Shown piece by piece: positions 32,908 to 43,399 of a stretch of DNA of 64,000 nucleotides. The notes under the pieces were generated by a model. It did not search any database, was not told where the DNA came from, and saw only the letters and a program-made list of their open reading frames with translations. Origin of the DNA: Pollenia angustigena (taxonomy: Eukaryota; Arthropoda; Insecta; Diptera; Polleniidae). The stretch covers positions 98,232,151-98,296,150 of the forward strand of contig OV884060.1 in the NCBI GenBank assembly GCA_930367215.1, read 5' to 3'. Both the position numbers and the translations under genes were made by a program. How positions within the stretch are numbered: the first letter of the stretch is position 1; each line of letters begins with the position of its first letter.

Positions 32908-33844
32908 AAAACTACCTTTCAAGTTATTATACCACAAATAGGCTTAAAAAAATTATTTTCGATTTTTGCTTATAATATAAGTACATATATATAAGGTTTA
33001 TCTTTTATACAATATGAATTGTTTAATTAACTTTTTTCTTTTTTTCTGTCATTTAATGATCTCTATATGTGCCTAATATTTTTAGTCGAAGTGAAAAAAT
33101 AAAATAGAATGCATAAACATATGTATATATGTATTCATAATATATAATATATAATTTATAATTCTTTTATTTAACTTTTTTCGTAGGTTTGTTCATTTAA
33201 CTGTAATACCGATATAAAAGTTTTTATACCGGTATACCGATACCGTTATAATTAAGAAACCGATACCAATACCGATACCGAAATAAAAAAAAGTTTAATA
33301 CCGATACCGATACCGATACCGAAATTCGTTACGGTATCCAACCTTGATTTATACGACCATCATTTTTGTAAATATTTTAATAATATTTTTCCTACTATGC
33401 ATTTTTAAGTTTTTTTATTTTTTCCGACTTAACCGGTCGGTGAAAAAGTTTTTCTTTTAATATTATTAAATAAATAAATTTAAATTAAACAAAATAGCGT
33501 TTTAATACGAACACCCCCACAAGCTCTTTTAAAAGGACAAAAAATGAGGAAATGAAAAATCCAATGCGAAGTTTGACTACGTTTTGTCTCTAGATTAAAG
33601 GATATAAGTTTGTCACACAGTGACAATTTTGAAATTGAACTTTTATATATGCGTGAATGGCACTTGCATATTTATTTTGGTTTTTTTTTGCTGTTAATAA
33701 AAGATTTTATTATAATATTTACAAAATGTTAAGAAATATGTATTGGTTTGACTAATGCTAAAAACAATATATTTTGGACGTTGTAGGGAAAAAAGGGATT
33801 TTTATGGATTTTTGGAAATTTCTCCTGGCATCACTGGGGTAGAG

Positions 33845-35340
33845 GCTATTAAGCAGGCACTGGTTGACCTAGGGGTTCCGTTGTTCTTGGTCGAATGGTT
33901 AACTATGATGCTTAGCAGCAGAGTTATTCACTCGGACTGGGGAAACGAACGTTTAAGGAAATCGGTGACTAGGAGGGAGTTCTCTTTCTCACTTATTGTG
34001 GCTCTTGGTCGTCAATGTCGTTCTGATACGTTTTGACAGAATGGGTCAGAAGGTTGGGGCCTACGCGGATGATGTAGTGATATTGGTGTCGGGCAAGTTT
34101 CTGCCGACAATTAGCAGGGCGCAGGGCGAACTGTCAGCATAGGCGAGCAATAAGGGACTGGGAGTTAATCCGGAGAAGACAGAATTTGTTCTTTTTACCA
34201 GGAGGTACAAGGGGGAGGATTTTAGGCTACCGGTACTGGGAGGAGTGGAACTTCGACTATCTGATAGTGCTAAGTATCTGGAAGTTTTTCTGGACAGCAA
34301 GCTGTCATGGGGAAGGAATGCTCAGAAGAGACTAAGGAGGGGTCTCAATGCCTACTATGTTTGCAGATCGTCGATAGGTAGTAGCTGGGGACTCCGGCCG
34401 TCAGTGGTGGGATGGCTGTACACTTCGGTGGTTAGACCCATTCTAACGTATGGATGCTGTGTTTGCTGGGAGTCATTGAGATTTGCTAGTCGTAGGAACC
34501 TTCTTTCTAAGGCTCAGAGGTGTGCTTCAATTGGCATGACAGGTGTCATGAGTAGCACTCCTCAAGCGGCACTGGATGTCATTCTATATCTTCTGCCTTT
34601 TGAGTAGTATGAGATGGGAATGGCGGCCAGAAGCATTCTTAGACTGAAACAGTTAGGATGGACGGGGAATGACACGCAGGGTCACTCACGGATCCGGAGA
34701 GAGATTGAGGCTGGTGGCTATTACCTGGGACCACCCGGCTCCACTTATTATGTGGACACCAGGGTGAATTCTTGGTAGAGCTGGTCAGGTAGGAGCAGCT
34801 TATTTGGTGGATTTGCTATTTTCACTGTTTTTCAAGAAGCGGAGGTTCTTGAGGGCCGTGGAACTGATGAGGGACAACTTTGATAAGGGCTCGGAGGTCA
34901 CTATATATGTGGACAGCCAGGTGGCTCTTATGGCTGTTATGTGAACTCCAAGCTAGTTGATGATTGTAGGAAGGCTCTGGAGGGAGTCTTAGGGGAGTAT
35001 TTGCTAAGGTTGTGCTGGATGTCGGGTCACGGCGACATAGACGGTAATGAGGTTGCTAGTGAGTATGCCAGACAGGGCTCAGAGATGGAGGATCCTAACT
35101 GTATGGAGGCGGTTATGCCTCCAATAGGATTCTATTTTGGAAGAATCAGGGAGTTGATTCTGGTCGCCACCAATCGGGCCTGGGCGAACCCAACGGACTG
35201 CCGGGTATCACGGACGATGTGGCTGGTGCTTAGAAGGTAAGATTCGGGGTCGCAGCTGGACAGGAGTAGGGTCTGCGTTATGACCATGATAGGAATCATC
35301 ACGTGCACTGTATGATAGGCAGGATGGCGGTGAGGATGAG
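33845..35340 (+). pseudogene. LOA-type LINE ORF2, part 2: reverse transcriptase palm, thumb and RNase H
   Basis: The frame interrupted at 7678 resumes here after the 8-bp TSD. AYADDVVIL at about 34059-34085 is the catalytic motif, followed by LGVNPEKTEFVLFTR and the thumb (SVVGWLYTSVVRPILTYGCC). An RNase H region follows (IYVDSQVAL near 34908, CWMSGHGDIDGNEVASEYAR near 35012), which is characteristic of the LOA and I clades. Stops and frame changes (for example at 34141, 34605 and 34941) show long decay. The 3' end is near 35340-35365 without a clear poly-A tail. Confidence 0.82.
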
Positions 35341-35365
35341 ATCCGACTACCGTGATTTTTGATGC

Positions 35366-36043
35366 TTTATTTTTCTCTTTTTTTTTGTGCGTAACGGTCC
35401 TCTAGGTACAAAATCGTTGTCATTTGTAATATAACATGTTAAAAATTTTGCACACATTCTATTCTTTATACGTTCTAGCAATCCGATCGACTTAAAATCA
35501 CTTTTAAAAGTGATCTAACGATGTTCATCCGTCTGGTTGGTTGTCTGCCCATGTTAGCATTGTGAGCATAATACAAGTCCCTATACTACTCTCCGAAGTA
35601 GACCCTTAATCTTAATCTTAATATGTTTGTATTTAGATTCCACACATTTGACCATAACTCGCATTCAAAGTTTACTCCCGCAAATAGCTTCATATTCCTT
35701 TTAAGTGTTAATATTAATATAAAATTTAGCGACCGTCCCTTAAATTCTTTTAAGACAAAAAATCTCATATCGATAATGTATCTTGATAATTTTTTGCACA
35801 AATAACTCTTACATGATTTTTAGCCTTATAAAATAACTTCGTTCTGGTGAGACCATCGGTTCCAAATAGGGCACAATCTCGATAATTCGTCTTTAAATAG
35901 TGTTTTGCATTATAATGTGACTTTACCGACAATAATTTTTGACTGGTTTTTTAAACGGTCTCAAGTGTATCCCTAAATCATACCTTCAACAGCCATTTTA
36001 TTTTTTTTTAATTGTGAAACTATAATGCTTGATTGGAACCTCA
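35366..36043. repeat. Dispersed repeat, otherwise featureless
   Basis: The section from about 35430 to 35970 (CCGATCGACTTAAAATC, then GTCTGCCCATGTTAGCATTG) is related to the repeat in the hAT intron at 31050-31870. No gene. Confidence 0.55.
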
Positions 36044-36061
36044 AATTTCAGCTATTGATTT

Positions 36062-36839
36062 TTAATAATTGTATTAGCATACTGTCCACTGTTGCAAAAC
36101 TTTTTTTACATTTCCCGCAAAATATTTAATGTAGCGGGATTTTTTTTTTAAAGTACCGCTAAAACCAAAACATTTTTAAAAGTTTTATATAAATCTAGAT
36201 ACAGGATGCTTTTTTAAAGGTAGTATGTAAGTATGTATACAGAGCTGCCGTTTTTGGTTATTTCTAAAGAAAATTGGTCATTTTTTTTTTTTTTGCCATG
36301 TGGAGATGTGAATATTTTTTTAATTTTGGCTACTTTTTTTCTAAAGTAAAAATACGTATGAATGTGTCTTTACTTATATCAATTCAAATAAAAAGAAAAT
36401 ATTAAATTAACTGCCTATTTCACGATGTCACTCGAACGTTTACGTTCGCACAAATAACATATAAAACAAAAACAAAATTAAAAAATTTGTTTTTGGTTTA
36501 CATGTTATTTATGCGAACGTAAACCTTCGAGTGACATCGTGAAATAGGCAGTAAATGACATAAAATAATTTCTTAAAATTTGGTCAGCCCTCTTCAGTCT
36601 TGCGATTTTGTTTTTACATAACACCTTTCTTGCGAAGACTTTTAGCTTGGTGTTCTAAAGTGTGGCATAACGGGGTATAATGGCGTTTAGTGGGCTACAA
36701 AATCCAAAGGAATTTACATTTTAAGAGAATATCTTTTAAAATTGTTACTCATTAAAAGTTTTTCCCCTGTTTCACTATCAACTCTAAAAAAACAAGCTAA
36801 AAAGTATTCGTCTAAATTCTACTTTATTCACTTAATTAT
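36062..36839. repeat. Dispersed 0.63-kb element, copy 1, with about 17-bp TSD
   Basis: AATTTCAGCTATTGATT occurs just before (36044-36060) and just after (36840-36856) the block. The sequence between, starting TTAATAATTGTATTAGC, aligns with 40217-40852 at high identity, apart from the 141-bp MITE. A TSD this long fits target-primed retroposition or staggered repair. No coding frame, pol III promoter or poly-A tail is apparent, so the class is open. Confidence 0.65.
36411..36551. mobile_element. 141-bp palindromic MITE with TAA TSD (CTGCC family, copy 2)
   Basis: CTGCCTATTTCACGATGTCA and its complement form a near-perfect hairpin. TAA flanks both sides (36408-36410, 36552-36554). The paralogous repeat at about 40570 has the empty site with a single TAA, so the TSD and both boundaries are confirmed inside this window. 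Confidence 0.92.
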
Positions 36840-36857
36840 AATTTCAGCTATTGATTT

Positions 36858-37682
36858 GACGAAATAAAAAAGTTTTTAATTTTTGGCCGTAATGTTCAAC
36901 GCCTCTGCAATCAATGATCGAATATAATTCTTTAATATAAATGATTGTGTCGAATTTTGTTTTGATACTTATGTTATTAATTGAATTATATGCATCGCTG
37001 CAAAACGCAACATTTTCAGATTTATCCTCCAGTTAACATCCAGATAAATAAATAAATTTGTTTATGTATGAAATCTACTCTAATTCGATATTTAGTTTGG
37101 AACTGTGGAATTATTGCTTTTTTACGAAACTCCCCATTTCTTTTAAAGGTTATTTTATAATTTACAAATAAAAAAATTTATATTTCGTATTTTTACCACA
37201 CTCTGTATTTTCGAACTTTTGCGTTTGAATATAAAAAAGTGTTTAATATTTTTATTGCTTTTATTAATGACGATACCCATACGATTCCATCAAAATGAAA
37301 CTTCATCAAGCTCCTGCTGCCAACAAAGACAGCATTGTAAGTTCTCCCTTCTAATGAACTTTATGGGTCTCGTTTACAGAGCCAGTGTGTTCGGTCAACT
37401 GAATAAAGCGGAAGACAGCTGTGTTGGCAAATATCGTATAAATGATTTAAAACTTACTTTTTCGACTTTTAAAGCCTTTCGTCTTGCATGAGGTGTAAAC
37501 AAAAAAAAAATCGCACACGCTATTTTATTTTTAGCCATTTTTTTCAATTCAGTGCAAAAGTTTTTTTAATATAATTTTTAATTTCAATTTTTGAATTATT
37601 AAGAAAAAATTTATAAATTTTTTTTATTATTGTTTTAAGGATGGTTTACTGGAATAAAATTCAAAAGCTTCTATCTCCTTAA
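36858..37682. other. AT-rich region without recognised features
   Basis: A 90-residue open frame at 37219-37491 matches nothing I recognise, and its composition is not convincing. No repeat or element boundary identified. Confidence 0.5.
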
Positions 37683-37690
37683 GTAAATAA

Positions 37691-39268
37691 TAGAGTATTC
37701 ATTCGCTTAACCGTCAATCGGTTAATACATCCCGATTAACTGATCGGTTACTTTGAAATTGGCTTTTTTCGATTAAACCGGTTAATTGCAGTCGATTAAC
37801 CGATCTAACAAAATTTTTAATGTAGTATTATAACAAATTTTTTTTTGTTTTTAATTATTTGTTTCGTCTCATATACAAAAGGTTTGTGCTTAGAAAATAT
37901 TTTTTTTGTACAAAATATTTCCTTCTAGCAATACATTATTAAAATACAGTACAAAAACAGAAACTAAGGAGTTCGGAAATAAACTCCCTGTAGGAAGTCA
38001 AACACATTTATAACTAACTTGAAACTGGTTTTTTTATAACCACAACTAGTTGATTAAGTGACTTTTTTCCTTGTCGACGACTCATTATTTTAACATGGGC
38101 ATGTCATAGGCAGTAGTCAATTGGCCATCTTTGCATGACTTTTCAACTGACTACTAACTACTTATTTTTCAACCTATTTGTAATTAATTAAAAGTATTGT
38201 GAGTTAATAATAAATTATTTAAATTTTAAATAATTTTTGTCAAAAAAATATATGTATATGTTATATATTTTGATATAGAAATAATTATTTATGAAAATTT
38301 TGCATTAAACTGCCGTAAATGATGATGTATAAAAGTCCTGAAATAAATACGCCACATAATTGCTAGTACATACATAAACAGATTTGTATTGATTTAATTT
38401 TTAATTATTTTAAAATGTTTGTATTTATTTTTTTCAATTGACTTCATGGCATGCTTGTTTTACTTATTTTGCTTTTATTTGTGTTTTACGTGCGCCTTTT
38501 TGGTTGATATCTGCATGAGATTTAAACCAATTTGTAGTCATTTAAAAAAAATATAATTTATAGTTAGTGTTTTTTGCAACTGACTATTTTATTTACTACA
38601 GGGCTTTTTTGAAGAATGTTCGGTGCTGAGCTTTGACAGGATGAGTCAGATGATGACCTGACAACAGAAGAAACTCTTGACAGTAACACAAACAATCTGT
38701 TAACAGAATTTGCCGAAACAATTAGAAGTGTTAAATATTTAAAAAATTAAAACAGGACTATATTTTATCCCCCGTATTTATAAACGATTATTAAATTTAA
38801 CAAACGTTTATTCAGATGAATTTTCATACAAAATTTGTTTTGTAAACCTTTATTAAATTAAAAATTTTTTTATAAATACGGGGGTATATGTTTAGATTAT
38901 TTTATAATGAGATCTTATCAATTGAAATAATTAATAAAATAATCACACAGTTCATTGTTTTTAATTAATACACAATATGTATTAATTAAAAATATGTATT
39001 ACATATTTATGAATTATTTTTTTTTTACTTTTTTTGCGATATAGTTCAAGAGATGTTATGTTTGTTATGTTTACTAAATAACGCCAAATAAAAATAACTT
39101 TTGCATATTTCTTTATTGTAATTACTTAATTTATAACAAAAATGTTATTAATCGGTTAACCGATCAATAACGAAGTTAACCGATTATTACCCGATTCAAC
39201 CAAAACCTCGGTTAATTAATCGAGCGACTAACCAATTAAAGCAAAACCCCGATTAAATGAATACCCTA
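37691..39268. mobile_element. hAT-type non-autonomous element, family 1, copy 2
   Basis: Left end TAGAGTATTCATT and right end AATGAATACCCTA, flanked by GTAAATAA on both sides (37683-37690 and 39269-39276), an exact 8-bp TSD. CGGTTAA/TTAACCG arrays fill both termini. At about 38645-38735 a short stretch can be read as an acidic N-terminal transposase fragment (DDDLTTEETLDSNT), suggesting derivation from an autonomous hAT element. Contains a 116-bp MITE. Related to the element at 1-2474. Confidence 0.9.
38769..38884. mobile_element. 116-bp MITE with CCCCCGTATTTATAAA ends
   Basis: Ends CCCCCGTATTTATAAA and TTTATAAATACGGGGG are perfect complements. TAT flanks both sides (38766-38768 and 38885-38887). 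The other family 1 copy has the uninterrupted site GATTTTATATGTTTAGA near 1583, confirming insertion. Confidence 0.82.
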
Positions 39269-39381
39269 GTAAATAAACAATGAGTCTGTGTCTTTAAAAA
39301 CATTTTAATTTTAAAATACCGATCTCAATGCTTTAATAAAATACTTGTATTTTCAAATATGTAGATCAAAAGTAATTTTAT

Positions 39382-39523
39382 GAGTGCCCCGGTAGGCTTG
39401 CTGGTAGTGAGCTAGTCTATCAGCGCTAGGTTTGCGGGTTCGATTCCCGCCAGAGACTCCGGTTTCTTTCCTGCAGACAAGCGAAGAGCTTCGCGGGACT
39501 AGCTTAGGAAATTAAAAAAAAAA
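39382..39523 (+). repeat. tRNA-derived SINE, copy 2
   Basis: Aligns with 1769-1916 from GAGTGCCCCGG to the A-run at 39514-39523. B box GGTTCGATTCC at 39438-39448 is perfect. The tail hairpin is better conserved here (AGAGCTTCGCGGGACTAGCT). It lies about 110 bases outside the neighbouring hAT element, so SINE and hAT insertions are independent. Confidence 0.82.
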
Positions 39524-40216
39524 TAACATCACGGTGAAACATCTATGTAAAACTTGAAATTCGTTTGAACATAATGTCTTTTAGTATATCGAAATGATAT
39601 TGTTAAGAACTTCAGTAAAGTCCTATTTTAATATTGTTTATCTGAAATCTAACCATATTTTATACCCTTACCTTACACCAGAATCACTTTCTGAGTCGTC
39701 CTATGCATGTCTGTATATATGGTCATGTAAACTTTGCTATCAAATCCATATATGGTTTAACTATAATGCACGGTGTTAAATGTGAGTCACACAATTATAA
39801 ATTTTATTTAAAGTTGTTCCCAGCTAGCATTTGGTTGATTAAAAACTGATTTATCACTTGAGCGATTGAAAAAGGATTCATTTATGTAATTCGTTACCGA
39901 AAAAATACAAAAAGATTGGCTAAAATTTAAGCCCAAAATGAAATTATATTAACGGTTTATTTTCTTTTCTTTCCAAGAACCCGATAACTTTTGTTTGGCT
40001 CAAATCGTGCTGCATTAATCGGAGAAAAAATTAAAAACATGACGAATATAAAACTTTTGGGTTCCCAACTTTTACAAATTATTTATTTCTTGCGAGAACA
40101 TGCAAAATTTATTTGGTTCAAGCGATATTTTCTGTTGATTTATTAAATAATTCTTTCCGTGTACGCTTAATCAAAGCTGAAATTGTGGTTACTTTAACAA
40201 TTTGTAATTTTGCCGT
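39524..40216. other. AT-rich region without recognised features
   Basis: No gene, terminal repeat or tandem repeat was found. A short 61-residue frame near 39594 is not supported. Confidence 0.5.
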
Positions 40217-40852
40217 TTTAATAATTGTATTAGCATACTGTCCACTGTTGCAAATTTTTTTTACATTTCCCGCAAAATATTTAATGTAGCGGGAATTTTT
40301 TTTTTAAAGTACCGCTAAAACCAAAACATTTTTAAAAGTTTTATATAAATCTAGATACAAGATGCTTTTTTAAAGGTATGTAAGTATGTATACAGAGCTG
40401 CCGTTTTTGGTTATTTCTAAAGAAAATTGGTCATTTTTTTTTTTGCCATGTGGAGATGTGAATATTTTTTTAATTTTGGCTACTTTTTTCTAAAGTAAAA
40501 ATACGTATGAATGTGTCTTTACTTATATCTTATATCAATTCAAATAAAAAGAAAACATATAAAATTAAATGACATAAAATAATTTCTTAAAATTTGGTCA
40601 GCCCTCTTCAGTCTTGCGATTTTGTTTTACATAACACCTTTTTTGCGAAGACTTTTAGCTTGGTGTTCTAAAGTGTGGCAAAACGGGGTATAATGGCGTT
40701 TAGTGGGATACGAAATCCAAATGAATTTACATTTTAAGACAATATCTTTTAAAATTGTTACTCATTAAAAGTTTTTTCCCCTGTTTCACTATCAACTCTA
40801 AAAAAACAAGCTAAAAAGTCTTCGTCTAAATTCTACTTTATTAACTTAATTA
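40217..40852. repeat. Dispersed 0.63-kb element, copy 2
   Basis: Starts TTTTAATAATTGTATTAGC and ends CTTAATTAT, as in copy 1 at 36062-36839, but lacks the 141-bp MITE and has no obvious TSD. It supplies the empty site for that MITE (near 40565-40572). Confidence 0.75.
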
Positions 40853-41677
40853 TTTTTTTGGTAACTGCCAAAGGTACATTTCAATGTAAAGTACAATTGA
40901 AATTTAATTTATGTACGTATATTCTTTTGTTATTCAATAATAAAACTAGTTAAAAATATTTTTTTGGGTTTTAGTACAATTCTGTGGCCGTATGGAAAAA
41001 CTAGTTAACTCCACTTTTTGCAAAAATTGAGTTAACACCAAAAATAGAAAGCGTGTTTTATTTACTATCACTCTGTCATATCGAAATTTCGATATAGTTT
41101 CTCATTTAATAGTTATTTGAAAAACAAAAATCAGAAAAATATCAATTTTTATGTAAAAACTAGATAACTCCATGCATTTTTTGAAAAAACAAGTTAACTC
41201 CATAGTCTCTCCATAGTTAACTCCATAGTCTCTTAGAAGTTTTTAACTGTGTTGTCTCGAAAACTAAGAGACAAAGAGCGATATAGAACAAATTCGGGTC
41301 AAAATGTTGAGCCTAAAAATTGCGACTCTGGAGAATTCAAAGAATATATTTATGCATTCTTTATATGCATATTACATCTTTTGTGCCCGAAATCTTTCCA
41401 AGTAATCGTTTTTAGCCCATATAGATCTACCGTACCCTATGTGGTACAGCAACTTTGAAAAAGGTTTAAACTTACTTAGTTTTATTTGTTTCTGTTGCAA
41501 AGATAAAAAATAGTAAGGTGTTTTTACGTACAAAAATAATAATAATAACTATTTTTTTCAAGTTTTTTTTCTAAGAATAAATTTTTTGAATCTGGAAGAC
41601 AAGCAAACTTTATTAAAAAATTGAGTTACCTAGTTTTTATATACGGCCACAGATTTCTTAAAATAAGAACAAATTAA

Positions 41678-41815
41678 TTGCCTGGCCCATGATGTCGACA
41701 AGAACATTTCTTTCTTATATTTATATTAAAAACAAAAAGAATTTCAGTTTTTTATTATTGTTTTAAATATAAATATGAGAAAGAAATGTTCTTGTCGACA
41801 TTGTGAGCCTGGTTG
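41678..41815. mobile_element. 138-bp palindromic MITE (divergent CTGCC family member)
   Basis: Arms containing GATGTCGACAAGAACATTTC pair across a short AT-rich centre. TAA flanks both sides (41675-41677 and 41816-41818). The terminus TGCCTGGCCCATGATGTCGA is alignable with the 141-bp and 149-bp MITEs, suggesting a third, older member. Confidence 0.6.
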
Positions 41816-41894
41816 TAAATGTCTTTATTTTTTAATTACACATTACGATATTTAATAATAATAAAATTTAAATTTTAAAAAAATATTTTTTTCT

Positions 41895-42152
41895 GCAACC
41901 TTGACGATCTTCTCAATGTTAAATGTTCATCAATAAAACTTCTCTTGAGCTTTTTCCGGCTTGATTTCAGTCTGTTTTGTGAAGTATTTATTTCTAAATT
42001 TACGAGTTCTTTGTCCGATTGCTCGATCACGTTTTACTTCCTTTTATTTTCTTCCGTGCTGCCTTCTGAAATAATTTCCTCCAACTTAGTCTGTATTTTC
42101 ATGAGGTCAAGGTGTGGATCTACGTTTATGTTAGTCGGTCGCATTGTTGATT
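41895..42152 (-). pseudogene. Unassigned short coding relic in the 2.4-kb element
   Basis: On the minus strand an ATG near 42142 opens a frame reading MRPTNINVDPHLDLMKIQTK and continuing acidic for about 37 residues to a stop. An overlapping frame then reads ELVNLEINTSQNRLKSSRKK and further basic residues to about 41895. The plus-strand frame across the same stretch is hydrophobic and less protein-like. It may be the remains of an element-encoded protein. I do not recognise it. Confidence 0.3.
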
Positions 42153-43399
42153 TTCTTGAGTTGATTTGTATATTTTTTGCACGAACGTGTAACTATTACG
42201 TTTATTTTTATCAAAAACATAAAAAACAAAGTAGAAGCCTAAGTCATTGCTTTTGGTCAGCTAAACTAAAAAGCTAAAAACGATCTTATTACCAAGTTTA
42301 GTATAAAAATTTAACGAACCACCTTTTGTTTAAAATTTTAATATTTATTAAAATAAAATTAACCACAAAGTCAATAGCTGTTTTTCAGGTTCAACCTATG
42401 TTAAACCGTGTATAACGCTAATCAACGTCCTAAAAACTGGCCAATTAATTTCATAAAATCAAGAAGGGTTAACCTTTTGATTATGTTTATGCATAAAAAC
42501 AGGCAAAAACTCAGCTTATTTTTTGATGTACAAGCATAAAGGGAAAAAAATGTTTTTTGGAAAAACTGGATAACTCCATTTGTTCGTAGAAAAAACGGGT
42601 AAATTAACGTGTTGAGTCAAAAAGTTAATGTTTTTCCTCAAATCATTACTTAAGTTGCATTAATTCCGTAAAATATTAATATAATTTAAGAAATAGAAAC
42701 TGGGAATTATTTCCTTCCGAAGGTAACTTTATATTATATTCAACATTTTTCATTTTTCTATTTGTTAAAATAGTTGAGTTAAATACATTCAATTTATAAA
42801 GTAACACTATCCAGTGAGACACAAAGAATGCTGACGACGGCCGTAGCGGGCCAGAAAATGCATTACATTCTGCTGGTGTCTAATAATTGTAAATTTTTCT
42901 GTACATTCAATATACCTCATTGCTTTCCAACGGAAGGCTAAGGTAAAATGTAAAAAGAAAATACAATATAATAGTCTGGTAGTGTATAAAGTCATTTCTG
43001 AAAAATTGTAGGAATAGAACTATTACAAAAAAGCTTTATAAAATACATAACTGAAATTTAGCTAATAGAATAAATTCGAAAAATTAAAAATGTTGAATAT
43101 AATTTAAGAAAAAAATTTTTTTCGTAAAAACTGGATAACTCCATTTTTCGAAAAAACAAGATAAGTGACATCGATTTTCGGTTTTAATGTCCAAAAATTA
43201 TTTTAATTGAACCAGAAATGTTAGACATTATATAAAATTATGTTTTGTTAAATGCGCATGCATAGTAACATTAATTCAAATTAAATAATTAGCGAAATAT
43301 GTTTAAAACTTTAAGTGTGTTTTTCTCGTGTTTTCAAAAAATGGAGTTATCTACTTGTTCCATACGGCCACAGAATTAGTCTCACAAAAGTACAATTTT

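Larger units (their letters stand above)
29522..33346 (+). mobile_element. hAT transposon, 3,825 bp, with exact 8-bp TSD
   Basis: Termini CAAGGTTGGCTACCG and the complement of CAAGGTTGGATACCG, flanked by ATTTATAC (29514-29521 and 33347-33354). The intact 5' LTR of the gypsy element shows the empty site, with one ATTTATAC. Subterminal regions are dense in TACCGATACCGATACCG repeats on both sides, likely transposase-binding arrays. A multi-exon transposase gene fills the interior. Confidence 0.93.
8781..33521 (+). mobile_element. CsRn1-like Ty3/gypsy retrotransposon, internally deleted and split by two later insertions
   Basis: A 219-bp 5' LTR (TGTAGTG...CCCCCACA) and a 3' LTR in three pieces (11856-11867, 29496-29521, 33355-33521) are flanked by the 4-bp TSD AGCT (8777-8780 and 33522-33525). 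The 3' LTR was split by element B and by a hAT element, each with an exact 8-bp TSD. The element's own sequence is about 3.3 kb: gag, protease, RNase H and integrase remain, while the reverse transcriptase core is deleted. The CWYHxxFGxxAxxCxxPC-type gag motif and the primer site resembling tRNA-Trp both point to the CsRn1 group. Confidence 0.9.
7679..33836. mobile_element. Element A: hAT-like element inserted in the LOA LINE, now hosting the gypsy stack
   Basis: CAGTGATGCCA at 7679 and TGGCATCACTG ending at 33836 are a perfect 11-bp inverted pair. GGATAGAG (7671-7678) and GGGTAGAG (33837-33844) form an 8-bp TSD with one mismatch. The LINE reading frame continues across the joined flanks, which independently supports these ends. 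Removing the gypsy insertion leaves about 1.4 kb (7679-8780 plus 33526-33836) without a transposase frame, so A is a non-autonomous element that itself contains a pogo-like MITE. Confidence 0.85.
40982..43373. mobile_element. 2.4-kb DNA element with CTGTGGCCGTATGG ends
   Basis: CTGTGGCCGTATGG at 40982 and CCATACGGCCACAG ending at 43373 are inverted, with AATT outside each end (possible 4-bp TSD, or part of the TIR). Subterminal copies of AAAACTAGTTAACTCCA occur at about 40997, 41157, 41190, 42560 and 43125, and in inverted form near 41637 and 43340. A second right-type terminus (ACGGCCACAG, ending 41652) lies inside, so a shorter 671-bp form shares the left end. Superfamily unknown. Confidence 0.65.

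Noticed and set aside
37219..37491. 90-residue open frame as a possible host gene
   Set aside because: No recognisable domain, no conserved neighbours, low-complexity AT-rich composition; chance frames of this length are expected.
41945..42277. 110-residue hydrophobic plus-strand frame as a membrane protein
   Set aside because: It lies inside a DNA element, opposite a more protein-like charged minus-strand frame, and has no supporting features.
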